A stretch of DNA of 64,000 bases from a virus (IMGVR_UViG_3300042463_000422:1-64000); one strand, 5' to 3'. Counted from the first letter of the stretch, positions 22,186 through 31,461 are shown. The notes: generated by a model from the sequence alone, not told the origin. A program made the numbers and translations.

Positions 22186-24645
22186 ATGGTCGATCTCGAA
22201 GTCCTCAAGAAGCGCGGCGGAACGGTCGAAGAACTCAAGAAGAAGTTCACGGCCGAGAAGCTCGACGACAAGATCAAGGCGTTGATCGACATGAACTCGT
22301 CGCGTATCGACGAGGGCATCCAGCGCAACTTGAACGAGGCCAGGACTTGGTACGCGATCGACCAGGCGTTTGATGCTTCGCAGCGGCAGATTACCTACAC
22401 CCTCGTTGAGGGCCTGCTTTCCAAGGGCACCTCTACGGAGAAGGTGATGGACGCCATGAAGTCGATGGGCCTCACGTCGAGGCTGTCGAACATGCTGCTC
22501 CCGCTGTGTAATTCGGACGGCACCAAGAAGTGTGGGCCAGACGGCAAGCCGCTGATGAAGCTGGACATGCCGACGTTCTTCCACATTTTCGTTCCGCTGG
22601 TTCAGGCGTACACGAAGATGCGCTGGGCCAAGCTGTTCAGTGATCGAGACATCTACCCGCTCTACAAGTATGAGCCGGTGTCCACCACGATGCAGAACCG
22701 TGTGCGCTGTGAGATCATCACCAGCCGCATTCAGCGCATGGTTCAGGAAATGGGCTATCGCGAGGACGAGCGTCAATCGATTCTGCAGATGCTCAAGTAC
22801 GGCGTCTGCCTAAACTTCCCTGCTGAGGACTTCTACCGCGAGAAGCAGATCTATCTCGAGGACAAGAAGGAGGTTGAGCGCACTATCAAGGAGGGCGTCC
22901 GCTTCGAGATACCTCACCCAAGCCGCATGTTCTACGACCTCAACAGTCGTTTGAGCACTGCCAACACCGATACCGGGATCGAGTATGCTGGCTTCTGGAA
23001 CGTGCTTCGGTACAAGGACGTAAAGAACAACAAGCAGTTCTGGAACACGGAGAACATCCAGTTCAAATACGGAAGCTGGGTTGAGTCGAAGTACAACTTC
23101 TATCGCGAAATCAACCCTTGCATGCTCAAGTTTCCGGACCCGACGGCGTTCAGCCCGGGAGCCGGTGACTCTGATCGTGTTCGCGAGGCGTACCGGTACA
23201 CGACCAATCACCAAGACGAGGGTGTCACAGTGGTCAGCTACTTCCAGAAGCTCATTCCGTCTGAGTGGAACCTGTTTGACTACGATCACCCCGTGTGGAT
23301 GCGATTCATCCATACTGGATCTCATACTGTCAGTCATGCTGTACCGCTGGCCTATAACCCGCTGGTTGCCTACCTCTATGACGCGGACATGGGCAACGCC
23401 AGAAACTCCTCACTCGCGTTGGAGATTCTTCCGTTCCAGGACCATCTGTCCAACATGCTCACCCAGTACATTCTGACGGTGAAGCAGAACCTAGAGCGCA
23501 TCGTTTTCTGGAACTCGGATGTCGTTGACCAGAAGTACATCGACATCATCAACAACCTCGGTGAGAAGAAGTACCGCGGCGTCACTTTCGTTCCGTACTC
23601 CAAGCGGGAGTTGTCGTGGCAGCAGCAGTCTGAGCGTGATGCGTTTACGCCCGTCCAGTTGCCTCAAGGCTCTTCTGGCGAGATCGCAAGCGGCGTGAAC
23701 CAGTTGCTCTCCATGATGGAGCGCGTACTTGGTTTCTCACCTCAGGAGGTTGGTCTTCCTGCCTCTCACGAGCAAACAGCCCAAGAGGTTCAGATCATTG
23801 CCAGCAACACGAGCAACCGACTGGAACTTACCGGCAGTTTCATCGACGCCGCCATCAAGGCCCGCAAGAAGCTCCTTTACGAGGCATTCTTGGCGTACTC
23901 AGACGATGAGGTGCTGGCTGATGTCGCTGAGGTTGACGATGTGAAGAAGCAGACCCTTGACAAGATGGGTTTTGAAGTGGATGAGCCAGAGGGTCGCAAC
24001 ACGACTGCTGGTATTCGCGGCAGCAAGGACGCCCTCCGAGTCGACGGCTTCTCGAGTGATCGTGAGGGCGCTGACCGTATCGTGGATTCCAAGTTGGCCG
24101 GAACGATGATCCAGACGTTCCAGTCGATCTTCGCGAACCCGGTACTCGCCCAAGCGGCTGGTCTCGATCAGCTGGTCGACCTCTTCAATCAGGTGCTCGT
24201 CTACAGCGGTGCGCCCAAAGATTTCCGCCTGCGTGTTCAGCCTCAACAGGAACAACCATCGCCCGAGGAGGCTCAGCAACAGCAGGCGGCCCAAGAGCAG
24301 CAACAGGCTGCTCAGCAGCAGCAGATACAAGAGCAGTTGGCCCAAATGGCCAGCCAGATTGTGGACGGGAAGCTGATGGAACTCAGCGAGGGTCTTCGGA
24401 CCAATCTGGTGGAGCCAATGCAGGTTCAGTCGCAACAGACCACACAGGCAATTCAACAGCTTGCCCAGCAGCAGGATCAACAGAGTCAGGCGCTGGTCAG
24501 GCTGTTTCAGATAATCCAGTCGGCACAGCAAGATCCCAATGTTGGAAGTCCAAGTCAGGTCGCTGGAGGCTACCCAGTCGGGCAAGCTCCAGAAGTGGCT
24601 CCTGTCCCCGGAGTACTACCTCCTCAGGCAGGCGTTGTTGGCTGA
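22186..24645 (+). CDS. Portal protein
   Basis: 819 residues, in the size range of the large podovirus-type portals. The order after terminase and before scaffold and capsid, the long helical and mixed body, and the C-terminal Gln-rich coiled region (about residues 684-770) fit a portal. It forms the dodecameric channel at the capsid vertex that docks the terminase and the tail. The assignment rests mainly on size, position and general pattern. Confidence 0.78.
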   Translation: MVDLEVLKKRGGTVEELKKKFTAEKLDDKIKALIDMNSSRIDEGIQRNLNEARTWYAIDQAFDASQRQITYTLVEGLLSKGTSTEKVMDAMKSMGLTSRLSNMLLPLCNSDGTKKCGPDGKPLMKLDMPTFFHIFVPLVQAYTKMRWAKLFSDRDIYPLYKYEPVSTTMQNRVRCEIITSRIQRMVQEMGYREDERQSILQMLKYGVCLNFPAEDFYREKQIYLEDKKEVERTIKEGVRFEIPHPSRMFYDLNSRLSTANTDTGIEYAGFWNVLRYKDVKNNKQFWNTENIQFKYGSWVESKYNFYREINPCMLKFPDPTAFSPGAGDSDRVREAYRYTTNHQDEGVTVVSYFQKLIPSEWNLFDYDHPVWMRFIHTGSHTVSHAVPLAYNPLVAYLYDADMGNARNSSLALEILPFQDHLSNMLTQYILTVKQNLERIVFWNSDVVDQKYIDIINNLGEKKYRGVTFVPYSKRELSWQQQSERDAFTPVQLPQGSSGEIASGVNQLLSMMERVLGFSPQEVGLPASHEQTAQEVQIIASNTSNRLELTGSFIDAAIKARKKLLYEAFLAYSDDEVLADVAEVDDVKKQTLDKMGFEVDEPEGRNTTAGIRGSKDALRVDGFSSDREGADRIVDSKLAGTMIQTFQSIFANPVLAQAAGLDQLVDLFNQVLVYSGAPKDFRLRVQPQQEQPSPEEAQQQQAAQEQQQAAQQQQIQEQLAQMASQIVDGKLMELSEGLRTNLVEPMQVQSQQTTQAIQQLAQQQDQQSQALVRLFQIIQSAQQDPNVGSPSQVAGGYPVGQAPEVAPVPGVLPPQAGVVG

Positions 24646-24856
24646 GGTCACTGTTCTGCAGGCAACTGCATCGAACGTCATCACGAGAAATGCTGATGCA
24701 ATCCGCGTTCAAGCGGGGTTGGACACTCGTGCGTCTCAGTCGCTCACCCAAGCAGCGCGTCTTCAGACGTGCCTAGACATTCTCGCAACGGTGTCCTCAG
24801 AGGGATACCAGTTCAAAACCGCAGAAGTGCATATCACGGACAAGCATGACAACTGA
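24539..24856 (+). CDS. Small helical protein overlapping the portal end (105 aa)
   Basis: ATG at 24539 lies inside the portal gene (107-base overlap), and the frame continues for 211 bases past the portal stop to overlap the scaffold start. The segment KLQKWLLSPEYYLLRQAL followed by a helical stretch looks like real protein, and without it there would be a 200-base hole in a gap-free block. Function unknown. Confidence 0.6.
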   Translation: MLEVQVRSLEATQSGKLQKWLLSPEYYLLRQALLAEVTVLQATASNVITRNADAIRVQAGLDTRASQSLTQAARLQTCLDILATVSSEGYQFKTAEVHITDKHDN

Positions 24857-26393
24857 ACAACAGCAGTCGCAAGACGCAGACCAGACAGGACTCGGGCAGA
24901 TGAATGCTGCCCGCAGCGCACCGGCAGAAAAGTCGCCGGCAGAAACTGCAGCCATGAACGAAGCCGCCAAAGAGGCGAGCATGATGCTGCTGGACAAGCT
25001 GCTTGGTGAGGAGAACCAGCAACAGTCCGAAGATGATCGGAAGGCCGCTGAGGAGCCTGGAAATGAGGAGTCTCCCGCGAAGAAGCCTGAGGAGAAAAGG
25101 CCCGTAAAGAAGACCGAAAAGAAGGCTGAACCGAAAGCGGAGCAGAAGGTCGTTGAGAAGCCCGCCCCCAAGGCAAGCGAGGAGGAATCCGAAGATCTTC
25201 CTGAAGATCCGAAACCTCGCCGAAGAATCACGGCCGAAAAGATCACGGAGATGGCCAGCAAGGCAGCCGCGGAGGCTACCGCTGAGACATTGCGTCAAAT
25301 GGAGGAGCGCCGCCTCGAGACTGAGTACGCTCGGAAGCAGGAGGCGGCCCGCCGCGAGGAAGAGGTCGAGGTTCCTGAAGAGTTCCGTGATGAGGTTGAC
25401 CGTCTTCGCGAGGTCCAGAAGCTGCACCCGAACGACTACAAGGGGCGCGATCTCGCCAAGGAGTTCCTCGAGAGTTCCAAGAAAGAACGGGACTACGAGA
25501 AGAAGTGGCGCAAGGAGAACCCGGGTGTCGAGTTCGACTGGGAAGACGAGGAGCACTCCAACTTCGTTGATCAAAACGCCGTCGAGGTTGACGAACGCCA
25601 CCTGAAAAACGCTGAGCGTTCCATCATCAAAGAGCAGGCGATCAGGGAAGCTGAGGAGCGTTTCGCCAAGAAGTACGGCCAAGACATCGAAGAGGTCCGC
25701 CGATCACGTGCTGAGGCCCAGCTTGCGCCGTTGCGGCAGCAGGTTGACCAGATGGCGTCTCAGAGCCTCCTGGAGGTTCTGCGGCCTGACTTGGTAGACA
25801 CGTTCGCCACTGACAGAGCCAAGGTGGTTGACGAGATTAAGAACGACCCCATTACAATGGAGGCTGTCTCTACGGTCGAGCAGTGGAGTCTTCCTGCACT
25901 CGATGCCGCTGTGCGCGTCATCAACAACCCGGATGGGTACAGCAACAAGTCGCCCGAGGTTCAGCGATTGGTCAACACGGCGCTGCACGTCGAGAAGGTG
26001 CTTTCGTCAGTCCCGCGTGAAGAGCGTCCTGTGGCGGAAGACGGCCGCAAGTTCGCCACGATGCGCGACTACGCCAACATGCCCGCCGCTCAGCGTTCCA
26101 AGTACTACACAGTGCGAGATGAGGAGTTGGTTCCCCAGCTGATCATCAAGACCGCGCAATATGAGGCCGGCCGCATAAAGTCCGACCTCGAAAATAAGGC
26201 CGAGGCATTCGCGAAACGCATGGGCTACACGAAAACGGAGAGCAAGCCCTCACAAAAGACGGAGCAAAAACAGGCTCGAGAGGCGAGTGCTCCCAGTGTC
26301 AGGGCTCAGGTGGCACAGCCTGATGCTGGCAATGATGACAACGGAAATGTCAACGGTCTCCCTAAAGCGTTTTGGCAGAGCATCGGACTGTGA
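24846..26393 (+). CDS. Scaffolding/capsid assembly protein
   Basis: 515 residues, very rich in Glu, Lys, Ala and Gln, with long predicted coiled coils (EMASKAAAEATAETLRQMEE, later EAEERFAKKYGQDIEEVRRS). Charged, helical proteins directly before the major capsid gene are typically scaffolds that template prohead assembly. The N-terminal ~130 residues are low complexity. It starts in the overlap with the preceding gene. Confidence 0.75.
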   Translation: MTTEQQQSQDADQTGLGQMNAARSAPAEKSPAETAAMNEAAKEASMMLLDKLLGEENQQQSEDDRKAAEEPGNEESPAKKPEEKRPVKKTEKKAEPKAEQKVVEKPAPKASEEESEDLPEDPKPRRRITAEKITEMASKAAAEATAETLRQMEERRLETEYARKQEAARREEEVEVPEEFRDEVDRLREVQKLHPNDYKGRDLAKEFLESSKKERDYEKKWRKENPGVEFDWEDEEHSNFVDQNAVEVDERHLKNAERSIIKEQAIREAEERFAKKYGQDIEEVRRSRAEAQLAPLRQQVDQMASQSLLEVLRPDLVDTFATDRAKVVDEIKNDPITMEAVSTVEQWSLPALDAAVRVINNPDGYSNKSPEVQRLVNTALHVEKVLSSVPREERPVAEDGRKFATMRDYANMPAAQRSKYYTVRDEELVPQLIIKTAQYEAGRIKSDLENKAEAFAKRMGYTKTESKPSQKTEQKQAREASAPSVRAQVAQPDAGNDDNGNVNGLPKAFWQSIGL

Positions 26394-26440
26394 TGGCGTT
26401 CTGCGCAAATTAGAGCAGCACAGATTGTAAAACAGAAAAT

Positions 26441-26470
26441 GAGCGGGCCTATTCACAAACTGGCCCGTTT
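26441..26470 (+). terminator. Possible weak terminator before the capsid gene
   Basis: CGGGCC (26444-26449) pairs with GGCCCG (26462-26467) and can extend by three weak pairs; TTT follows. The gap 26394-26505 otherwise holds only the Shine-Dalgarno AAGGA of the capsid gene. It may reduce read-through or, alternatively, mark a processing site upstream of the most highly expressed gene. Confidence 0.35.
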
Positions 26471-26505
26471 AGTGAAAAGATAAGCAGCGAAAGGAATAAC
26501 TGAAT

Positions 26506-28275
26506 ATGCCTATTGCAACCCCAACCGACAACCTGTTCAGCAGGTGTCTTCCGGCCATCGGGACCAACATTGAGTCCTGTGGCGCTGTGACCGCGTGCGA
26601 CGCCAAGGTCGTCACGTCCGGTGATCTCGCGTCGATCTACGGATCGAACGACACCAACTACCGCATTCTCGGCAACTTGATTGCCGCGGACTTCGTGGGA
26701 AAGGCTGTCGGCGTCCGTCAGAACGGTCTCTATGACTTCCTCCAGGCCAACAAGCGCGTGATGGGCGGCAAGCGCCTGAGCGTGCAGCAGGTGGCTGGCG
26801 GCGTCTGGGAGCTCTCGCCCTTCATCAAGATGGGTCGGAAGCGTCAGGTCAACAGTGAGTACTGGACCGCTCGCGTGGTCGCTGCCACTGGTGCTACCCC
26901 GTCTCAGACCGCTGATCTCGACCTGAAGATCTACTCGCAGAGCTCCATCCCTGCGGACTCTCGCTGGTTCCCGAATGGTCTTCGGATCTTCGTGTCCGGC
27001 AAGAATGTTGCCTCCGGCAGCCCTGCCGTTGGTGACACCACCTACCGCCTTGCGTTCGTTGTGAAGGCGTATGTTAGCGCCGGTTCCGATGCTAACGGAG
27101 CGTTCGTTCGCATCACCGTCACCCCGCAGAATGCTGGTTCCGTGTTTGCGGCTTCCGGTAATGCTGCTGCGGTTCAGGCCAAGGCGAAGATCCCGGCCAA
27201 CCTCGCTGCGGACGCCGTCATCGGTCTTGTGGTGCGCGGAACTCCCAACGTCTCCGACTACGAGAGTCACTGTGCTGAGATCCCTGGCATCAACAACAAC
27301 CAGCTGCTTCCGTTCTGGATCGAGACCACCCGGTACTCGATCTGCGAAGACGAGCTCACCCAGAAGTACCTCACGGCGCTTCGGGACTCGAACCCGTTCT
27401 TCAAGCAGTTTGGCGATGTTGAGACCGTTGAGCTCAACCGCCAGATCATTGAGGATTTCCAGCGCCGTCACGCCAACAGCTTCTTCTTCAACAAGCCGCT
27501 GAACACGAACCAGACGCTGGCGAACTACAACAACCTCCCTGCGATCAATGTGCCCACCGGCTCTTTGAACCTCGCTGTGGACGGTCGCTGCATTGGTCGC
27601 AAGGCCAACGCCACCGGCATCTACGAGCAGCTGGGCGAGTGCGGTCGCGTGCACGACATGGAGGCTGAAACCCTCGACCTGAACAAGCTGTTCAACACGC
27701 TGTACCGCCTCCAACGGGAGCGCGAAGCGGCTGGCACCAAGGCCGACATCATCGAGCTCTTCACCGACTCGTTCTACGCCAACCAGTTCATCATCGGCAT
27801 GGTGAACTACTTCAAGGCGAAGTACGGCTCCGACGTGTTCCGCTTGACCATGCAGTTGAACCAGGGTGGCGAGCAGGGGCCGTTCGGCTTCCGCTTCTAC
27901 CGCTTCACCCTCGACTACCCGCAGGTCGAGCTCCGCATCGTCACCCACCGCATGTTCGACGACATGCTCGCTGCCCACAAGGCTGCTGGGTTCGAGACCG
28001 CTGGCCGTATGATGTGGGCCATCGACTGGCAGAACGTCTATCAGGGAATCATCGATTCCAACTCCGTCACCAACAAAACTGGCGACCTGAAGCAGCTTGC
28101 CGCTGTGGATGACTCGTACAGCTGCGTGATGAAGGTGCCGAGCCGGACCACCAAGCTGACCAGCACCACCTACACGGCGGTTCTGGAAGCTGAGACCACC
28201 AGCTTCGTGCTGGAGAATCTGGCTGCCACTGCGCCGATTGGAAACAGCACGAACGACGGCAGTTTCTACGTCTAA
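26506..28275 (+). CDS. Major capsid protein
   Basis: 589 residues, directly after the scaffold gene and followed by a strong terminator, as expected for the most abundant virion protein. Codon use is strongly biased toward C-ending codons. Features of the HK97-like fold cannot be proven by eye; a Gly/Ser-rich strand region and a long helix (EQLGECGRVHDMEAETLDLN) are visible. AAGGA precedes the ATG at a suitable distance. Confidence 0.8.
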   Translation: MPIATPTDNLFSRCLPAIGTNIESCGAVTACDAKVVTSGDLASIYGSNDTNYRILGNLIAADFVGKAVGVRQNGLYDFLQANKRVMGGKRLSVQQVAGGVWELSPFIKMGRKRQVNSEYWTARVVAATGATPSQTADLDLKIYSQSSIPADSRWFPNGLRIFVSGKNVASGSPAVGDTTYRLAFVVKAYVSAGSDANGAFVRITVTPQNAGSVFAASGNAAAVQAKAKIPANLAADAVIGLVVRGTPNVSDYESHCAEIPGINNNQLLPFWIETTRYSICEDELTQKYLTALRDSNPFFKQFGDVETVELNRQIIEDFQRRHANSFFFNKPLNTNQTLANYNNLPAINVPTGSLNLAVDGRCIGRKANATGIYEQLGECGRVHDMEAETLDLNKLFNTLYRLQREREAAGTKADIIELFTDSFYANQFIIGMVNYFKAKYGSDVFRLTMQLNQGGEQGPFGFRFYRFTLDYPQVELRIVTHRMFDDMLAAHKAAGFETAGRMMWAIDWQNVYQGIIDSNSVTNKTGDLKQLAAVDDSYSCVMKVPSRTTKLTSTTYTAVLEAETTSFVLENLAATAPIGNSTNDGSFYV

Positions 28276-28289
28276 TCCGTGAATGCACC

Positions 28290-28324
28290 GGGCGGGTGGG
28301 TCTAACGGCTCACCCGCCCTTTTT
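28290..28324 (+). terminator. Rho-independent terminator after the capsid gene
   Basis: GGGCGGGTG (28290-28298) pairs perfectly with CACCCGCCC (28311-28319), 12-base loop, followed by TTTTT (28320-28324). It is 15 bases after the capsid stop and should separate capsid mRNA from the following genes. Confidence 0.9.
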
Positions 28325-28329
28325 GTTGG

Positions 28330-28791
28330 ATGACTTTCAGTTGCGACCCTCAACACCCTGATCAAAATCTCGCCATGCGGTACTTTGGAAAATCTCTCGT
28401 TTACAACACCATTCAGGCGGCCGACGGACGCACCGTCCCGTTCATCGAGGGCGCTGCCGGCATCGGTCTTCTGGCCACTGAGGACGCGGTCTTTATCGCA
28501 GAACTCGAGCTCCGAATCCGCGAAAAGCGCGGCGGAATCTGGGAGATGACCCAAGAGGTTTACGACGAGGAGTTAAAAAAAAAGAACGCCTCGCAATCGC
28601 TGCAGCCGTCGTTAACCAGACAGGGTCTAACTCTGGCGGTGGTTCAAGCTCAGGCACAACTCCAGTCAGGCGATCCTGCTGCGGCCGCGGCTCCCGCGTC
28701 TGAAAAACCGAATCAGGCTGATCAAACGCCGCCCACCTCACCAGACGAAGTCAAGGTTTCAAAGCCGACAGTTGGCAAATTGAAACGCTAA
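28330..28791 (+). CDS. Head-module protein with a -1 frameshift site
   Basis: 153 residues from ATG 28330; the ATG at 28375 (MRYFGKSLVYNTIQAADG) gives the part that looks conserved. The first ~75 residues are folded, the rest is low-complexity Ala/Pro/Ser. After codon EEL the gene contains nine A's (28575-28583) ending in the canonical slippery heptamer A_AAA_AAG, with GAGGAG five bases upstream. A -1 shift would give a different 39-residue tail (ERLAIAAAVVNQTGSN...) ending at 28703. Function unknown. Confidence 0.6.
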   Translation: MTFSCDPQHPDQNLAMRYFGKSLVYNTIQAADGRTVPFIEGAAGIGLLATEDAVFIAELELRIREKRGGIWEMTQEVYDEELKKKNASQSLQPSLTRQGLTLAVVQAQAQLQSGDPAAAAAPASEKPNQADQTPPTSPDEVKVSKPTVGKLKR

Positions 28792-28806
28792 ACCAGGCCA
28801 CATCCC

Positions 28807-29058
28807 ATGAGCGACATTCAAGCCAACCACATTGTTGCAGCCAAGTCTGGTGCCATGTCCATTGGCGGGATGGTCGCCATGGCTGTTTCTCACATTTTCA
28901 GCCTGCCTAGCTGGGTTCAGATGGCCGCAGCGGTGGCTACAATGTGCGCGAGCTTCTATGCCATCCGTTTGAGCCGGGTGAACATCAAGAAGATTGAGGC
29001 TGAGCTCAAGATACTACGAGCCAAGGCTAACCAGCTTGGGGTATCAATAGACGACTGA
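28807..29058 (+). CDS. Holin-like small membrane protein (83 aa)
   Basis: Two predicted membrane helices (about residues 17-33 and 36-54) separated by a short Pro-containing turn, then a charged C-terminal helix (KKIEAELKILRAKANQLG). This is the layout of class II holins, which permeabilise the inner membrane to trigger lysis. It is directly coupled to the spanin-like gene, which supports a lysis role. No holin family is matched by eye. Confidence 0.5.
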   Translation: MSDIQANHIVAAKSGAMSIGGMVAMAVSHIFSLPSWVQMAAAVATMCASFYAIRLSRVNIKKIEAELKILRAKANQLGVSIDD

Positions 29059-29714
29059 TGAAAACATTCCTGATCACGCTGATTCTCTTCATCGCTGGGT
29101 GCGGCGCTTTGGTGCCAAGCACCGCAAAGCGAACATCGGCCACATCGGAGGCTGCTACCTCTACGCTCAAGGGGTCTGAGCAGTTCTCGAAAATCGTTAC
29201 AGGGCATAAGACTGAACCCAAAACTGCTGCAGAGTTCCATGTCGGAGGTCTTGGAAACAAGGTGAGCGTGACGATCCCCAAGGTGCCTGACCAGATCTCG
29301 GCACCTCCTCAGGTAACGGTTGTCGCAGTTCCGTCGGTTCCTAAAGAGGTGACTCAAGCTGCTCAAACTCAGGCGCAGCAACCGTACCGCGAGGAGGTTC
29401 ACTACTCGTCAAACGTGGACGCAACCGACAAGGAAAAGACCACTGAGTCTACATCCAAGTCAGTTTCGATCCCGCTTGGCGTGAACCTGATCCTATTGGC
29501 GATCGGAATGTTGGCTGTCATATTTGCAATCAATAGGGTCAGGAAATCCAGCCTTGCCGTGAACGCTGCATACCAAGCGTTCGACTCTGCGCTTGCAGGG
29601 CAGATCAGGAGTGTTCGTGAGCGCGCCATTCTCTCGACGGATAACCAGACCATCAGCATGCTGAATGCCCAGATCGCCGATCTTGAGGCACAACGTGGAA
29701 GACTCGCCCGATGA
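29058..29714 (+). CDS. Lipoprotein with second membrane segment, u-spanin-like
   Basis: N-terminal signal peptide with lipobox FIAGC (Cys15), a Pro/Gln-rich periplasmic stretch (~20-135), a membrane helix at 138-159 and a ~58-residue coiled tail. An outer-membrane lipid anchor plus an inner-membrane helix in one protein is the arrangement of unimolecular spanins, which fuse the two membranes at lysis. The long C-terminal tail is not typical. Start and the preceding stop overlap by one base. A structural role is the alternative. Confidence 0.5.
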   Translation: MKTFLITLILFIAGCGALVPSTAKRTSATSEAATSTLKGSEQFSKIVTGHKTEPKTAAEFHVGGLGNKVSVTIPKVPDQISAPPQVTVVAVPSVPKEVTQAAQTQAQQPYREEVHYSSNVDATDKEKTTESTSKSVSIPLGVNLILLAIGMLAVIFAINRVRKSSLAVNAAYQAFDSALAGQIRSVRERAILSTDNQTISMLNAQIADLEAQRGRLAR

Positions 29715-30478
29715 ACTTCTCTCAATATTACGCCGAGATTAGCGCCGCCGTCTTTCCTGAGGGTGAGGCTGAAAACCTTGTCCACGTCCACAAGCTGGCT
29801 GTGAAGGATGCGCTCATCGACATCCAGACCAAAATCCCATGCCTGCGGACCAACCACGCTGATTACGTTGGTCAGTCATCCACGCTGTTCCATTGCGGTG
29901 CGAGCACGTTCGATACAGTGGACGGTAACATTGAGCGCATCTACACGTCGGCGCTGGACGGTGGTTGCGATCCTGTTGAGGCCATGTTTGTGGACCATGA
30001 GCGCATGCTCGACATGATCCACAGCTATCGTTGCTGTCTTGCTGGCGATGCTTACGGGATGACCCCTCACGCGCCAAATGACGCTGTCGGTGCCCCGATC
30101 TACGCGCCTGGTAGTGCAAGTACCGACAAGGGGTTTCGCACCGGACCAGGAGCCCTCTACTGGTCCATCAATCGCGGCACCGTCTACGTGTTTCCGTCCA
30201 TCGACAGCACTGAGCAGATCGTGGTTGAGTGGAACGGTATTCAGCGGACGTTCATCGACACGACCGTGATACCGGTGACGTTTGAGAGCCGCGACGTCAT
30301 GCAGGCGGTTGAAGTCTACTTGGACGCACAAGTGGCTCGGCGCGAGACCAAGGATATGAGCGACTACCAGACCGCAAACTCGCTGTACACGAGCGCAATT
30401 TCACAGTTGGCATACGACTGCCGTAAAGCTCAACAGGCAGTTCGTAGCCCCAAGGTGATGCCTCCCGATGTATGCTGA
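29711..30478 (+). CDS. Putative head-tail connector protein (255 aa)
   Basis: Not assigned to a family by eye. The content (N-terminal helices, YYAEISAAVFPEGEAENLVH; a beta-rich middle; C-terminal helix with YDCRKAQQAVRSP) and position between the capsid genes and the fibres suggest an adaptor or tail-completion protein, comparable in place to the T7-type tail tube gene. Overlaps both neighbours by 4 and 7 bases. Confidence 0.55.
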   Translation: MNFSQYYAEISAAVFPEGEAENLVHVHKLAVKDALIDIQTKIPCLRTNHADYVGQSSTLFHCGASTFDTVDGNIERIYTSALDGGCDPVEAMFVDHERMLDMIHSYRCCLAGDAYGMTPHAPNDAVGAPIYAPGSASTDKGFRTGPGALYWSINRGTVYVFPSIDSTEQIVVEWNGIQRTFIDTTVIPVTFESRDVMQAVEVYLDAQVARRETKDMSDYQTANSLYTSAISQLAYDCRKAQQAVRSPKVMPPDVC

Positions 30479-31458
30479 CGGTCAATGTTCGCCCCCCTCT
30501 CGCATCCCATGCACGCCTCTCCGGTAGACCGCTGAGGTTCTACACGCAAGCGACAGATCCATCCACTGGTTATGGTCGCCTTGCTGAGGCCTGCATGCAG
30601 GCGCTCAACATGGTCCACGTCTCGCCGCTCGATTACCCGGACTTCATACTTTCCGATCCGAGTGCCGTGGCAATCTCCCCTATTCGGTTCACGATGTGGG
30701 AGCCAACTCAGCTTCCGCCAAGCTGCGCTGGTTTTATGACAGCCAAGGCGATCATCGTGCCGTGCAAGATGAACGTGCGTGTATTTAGGTCCAGTGGCTA
30801 TCGCGGACTGATCCATTCGGTTCCGTTGTGGGGCGAAGCGCCATGGGCACCGATGCCGCCTGATGACGTGTTCAAGTTCGTGTCCATTGGCCGAGACAAC
30901 GGTGTCAGGTCTCGCAAGGGGATCGATGATCTGATTGAGTTGTTTGGATTGGCGTTCCCAACCGAGAAGGACGTGCGATTGACTGTTAAGAGTAGTCCTC
31001 ATTGCCCGCGCAGAGATCCTTCAGATAAGCGTATAACTGTAATCCAAGAGGATTTCACTCGATCAAAGTACGAGGAAATGATCGCTGCTCATCACTGCGG
31101 CGTATTCCTGTCCGGCCTAGAGGGGTGGAACTTTCCAGCTTGTGAACTTATGGCGGCTGGCCGCCCGTCAATCCTAGTGCCGTGGGGAGGACCTGCTGAT
31201 TTCACCACGCCAGAAACATCGTGGCATCTTCCGTACACAATGGTTCAGGCACCTGATGGCCATCCATACCACGGTGTTGGTCAGGGAGCGAAGCCAACTA
31301 GGGAGGGCGTCATCGAAGCGTTGCGAGAAGCCTACCAGAATCGCGCCCTACTGAACGAGAAGGCGACAAGGTCTTACGAGATGTCGTTCAAGTTCACCAA
31401 GTCCAAGTTCATGGAACGACTCCGTGTTGTCGCACTAGACATTCTCAGTAGTGTTTGA
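30472..31458 (+). CDS. GT-B family glycosyltransferase
   Basis: 328 residues. The C-terminal domain has the retaining GT4 signature EGWNFPACE (E217 and E225, EX7E) followed by MAAGRPSILVPWGGP, and SRKGIDDLI at ~148 is the loop found in such enzymes; the N-terminal domain starts at LRFYTQATDPSTGYGR. It transfers a sugar from an activated donor; here the target may be the phage capsid or fibre, since it is embedded in the virion gene block, or host surface glycans. Which is not shown. Confidence 0.8.
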   Translation: MLTVNVRPPLASHARLSGRPLRFYTQATDPSTGYGRLAEACMQALNMVHVSPLDYPDFILSDPSAVAISPIRFTMWEPTQLPPSCAGFMTAKAIIVPCKMNVRVFRSSGYRGLIHSVPLWGEAPWAPMPPDDVFKFVSIGRDNGVRSRKGIDDLIELFGLAFPTEKDVRLTVKSSPHCPRRDPSDKRITVIQEDFTRSKYEEMIAAHHCGVFLSGLEGWNFPACELMAAGRPSILVPWGGPADFTTPETSWHLPYTMVQAPDGHPYHGVGQGAKPTREGVIEALREAYQNRALLNEKATRSYEMSFKFTKSKFMERLRVVALDILSSV

Positions 31459-31461
31459 TCC

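Noticed and set aside
21604-22776. A 390-residue leftward frame opposite terminase and portal starts
   Set aside because: It covers the divergent control region and both gene starts, and its sequence is Ser/Leu/Pro-rich noise.
24834-25682. Leu-rich leftward frame that resembles a membrane protein
   Set aside because: Complement of the Glu/Lys/Gln codons of the scaffold gene, which always reads as Leu/Phe-rich sequence.
26449-28554. A 701-residue open frame opposite the capsid gene
   Set aside because: It is the antisense shadow of strongly biased capsid codons; low-complexity Val/Arg/Leu sequence, no ribosome-binding site, and it crosses the terminator.
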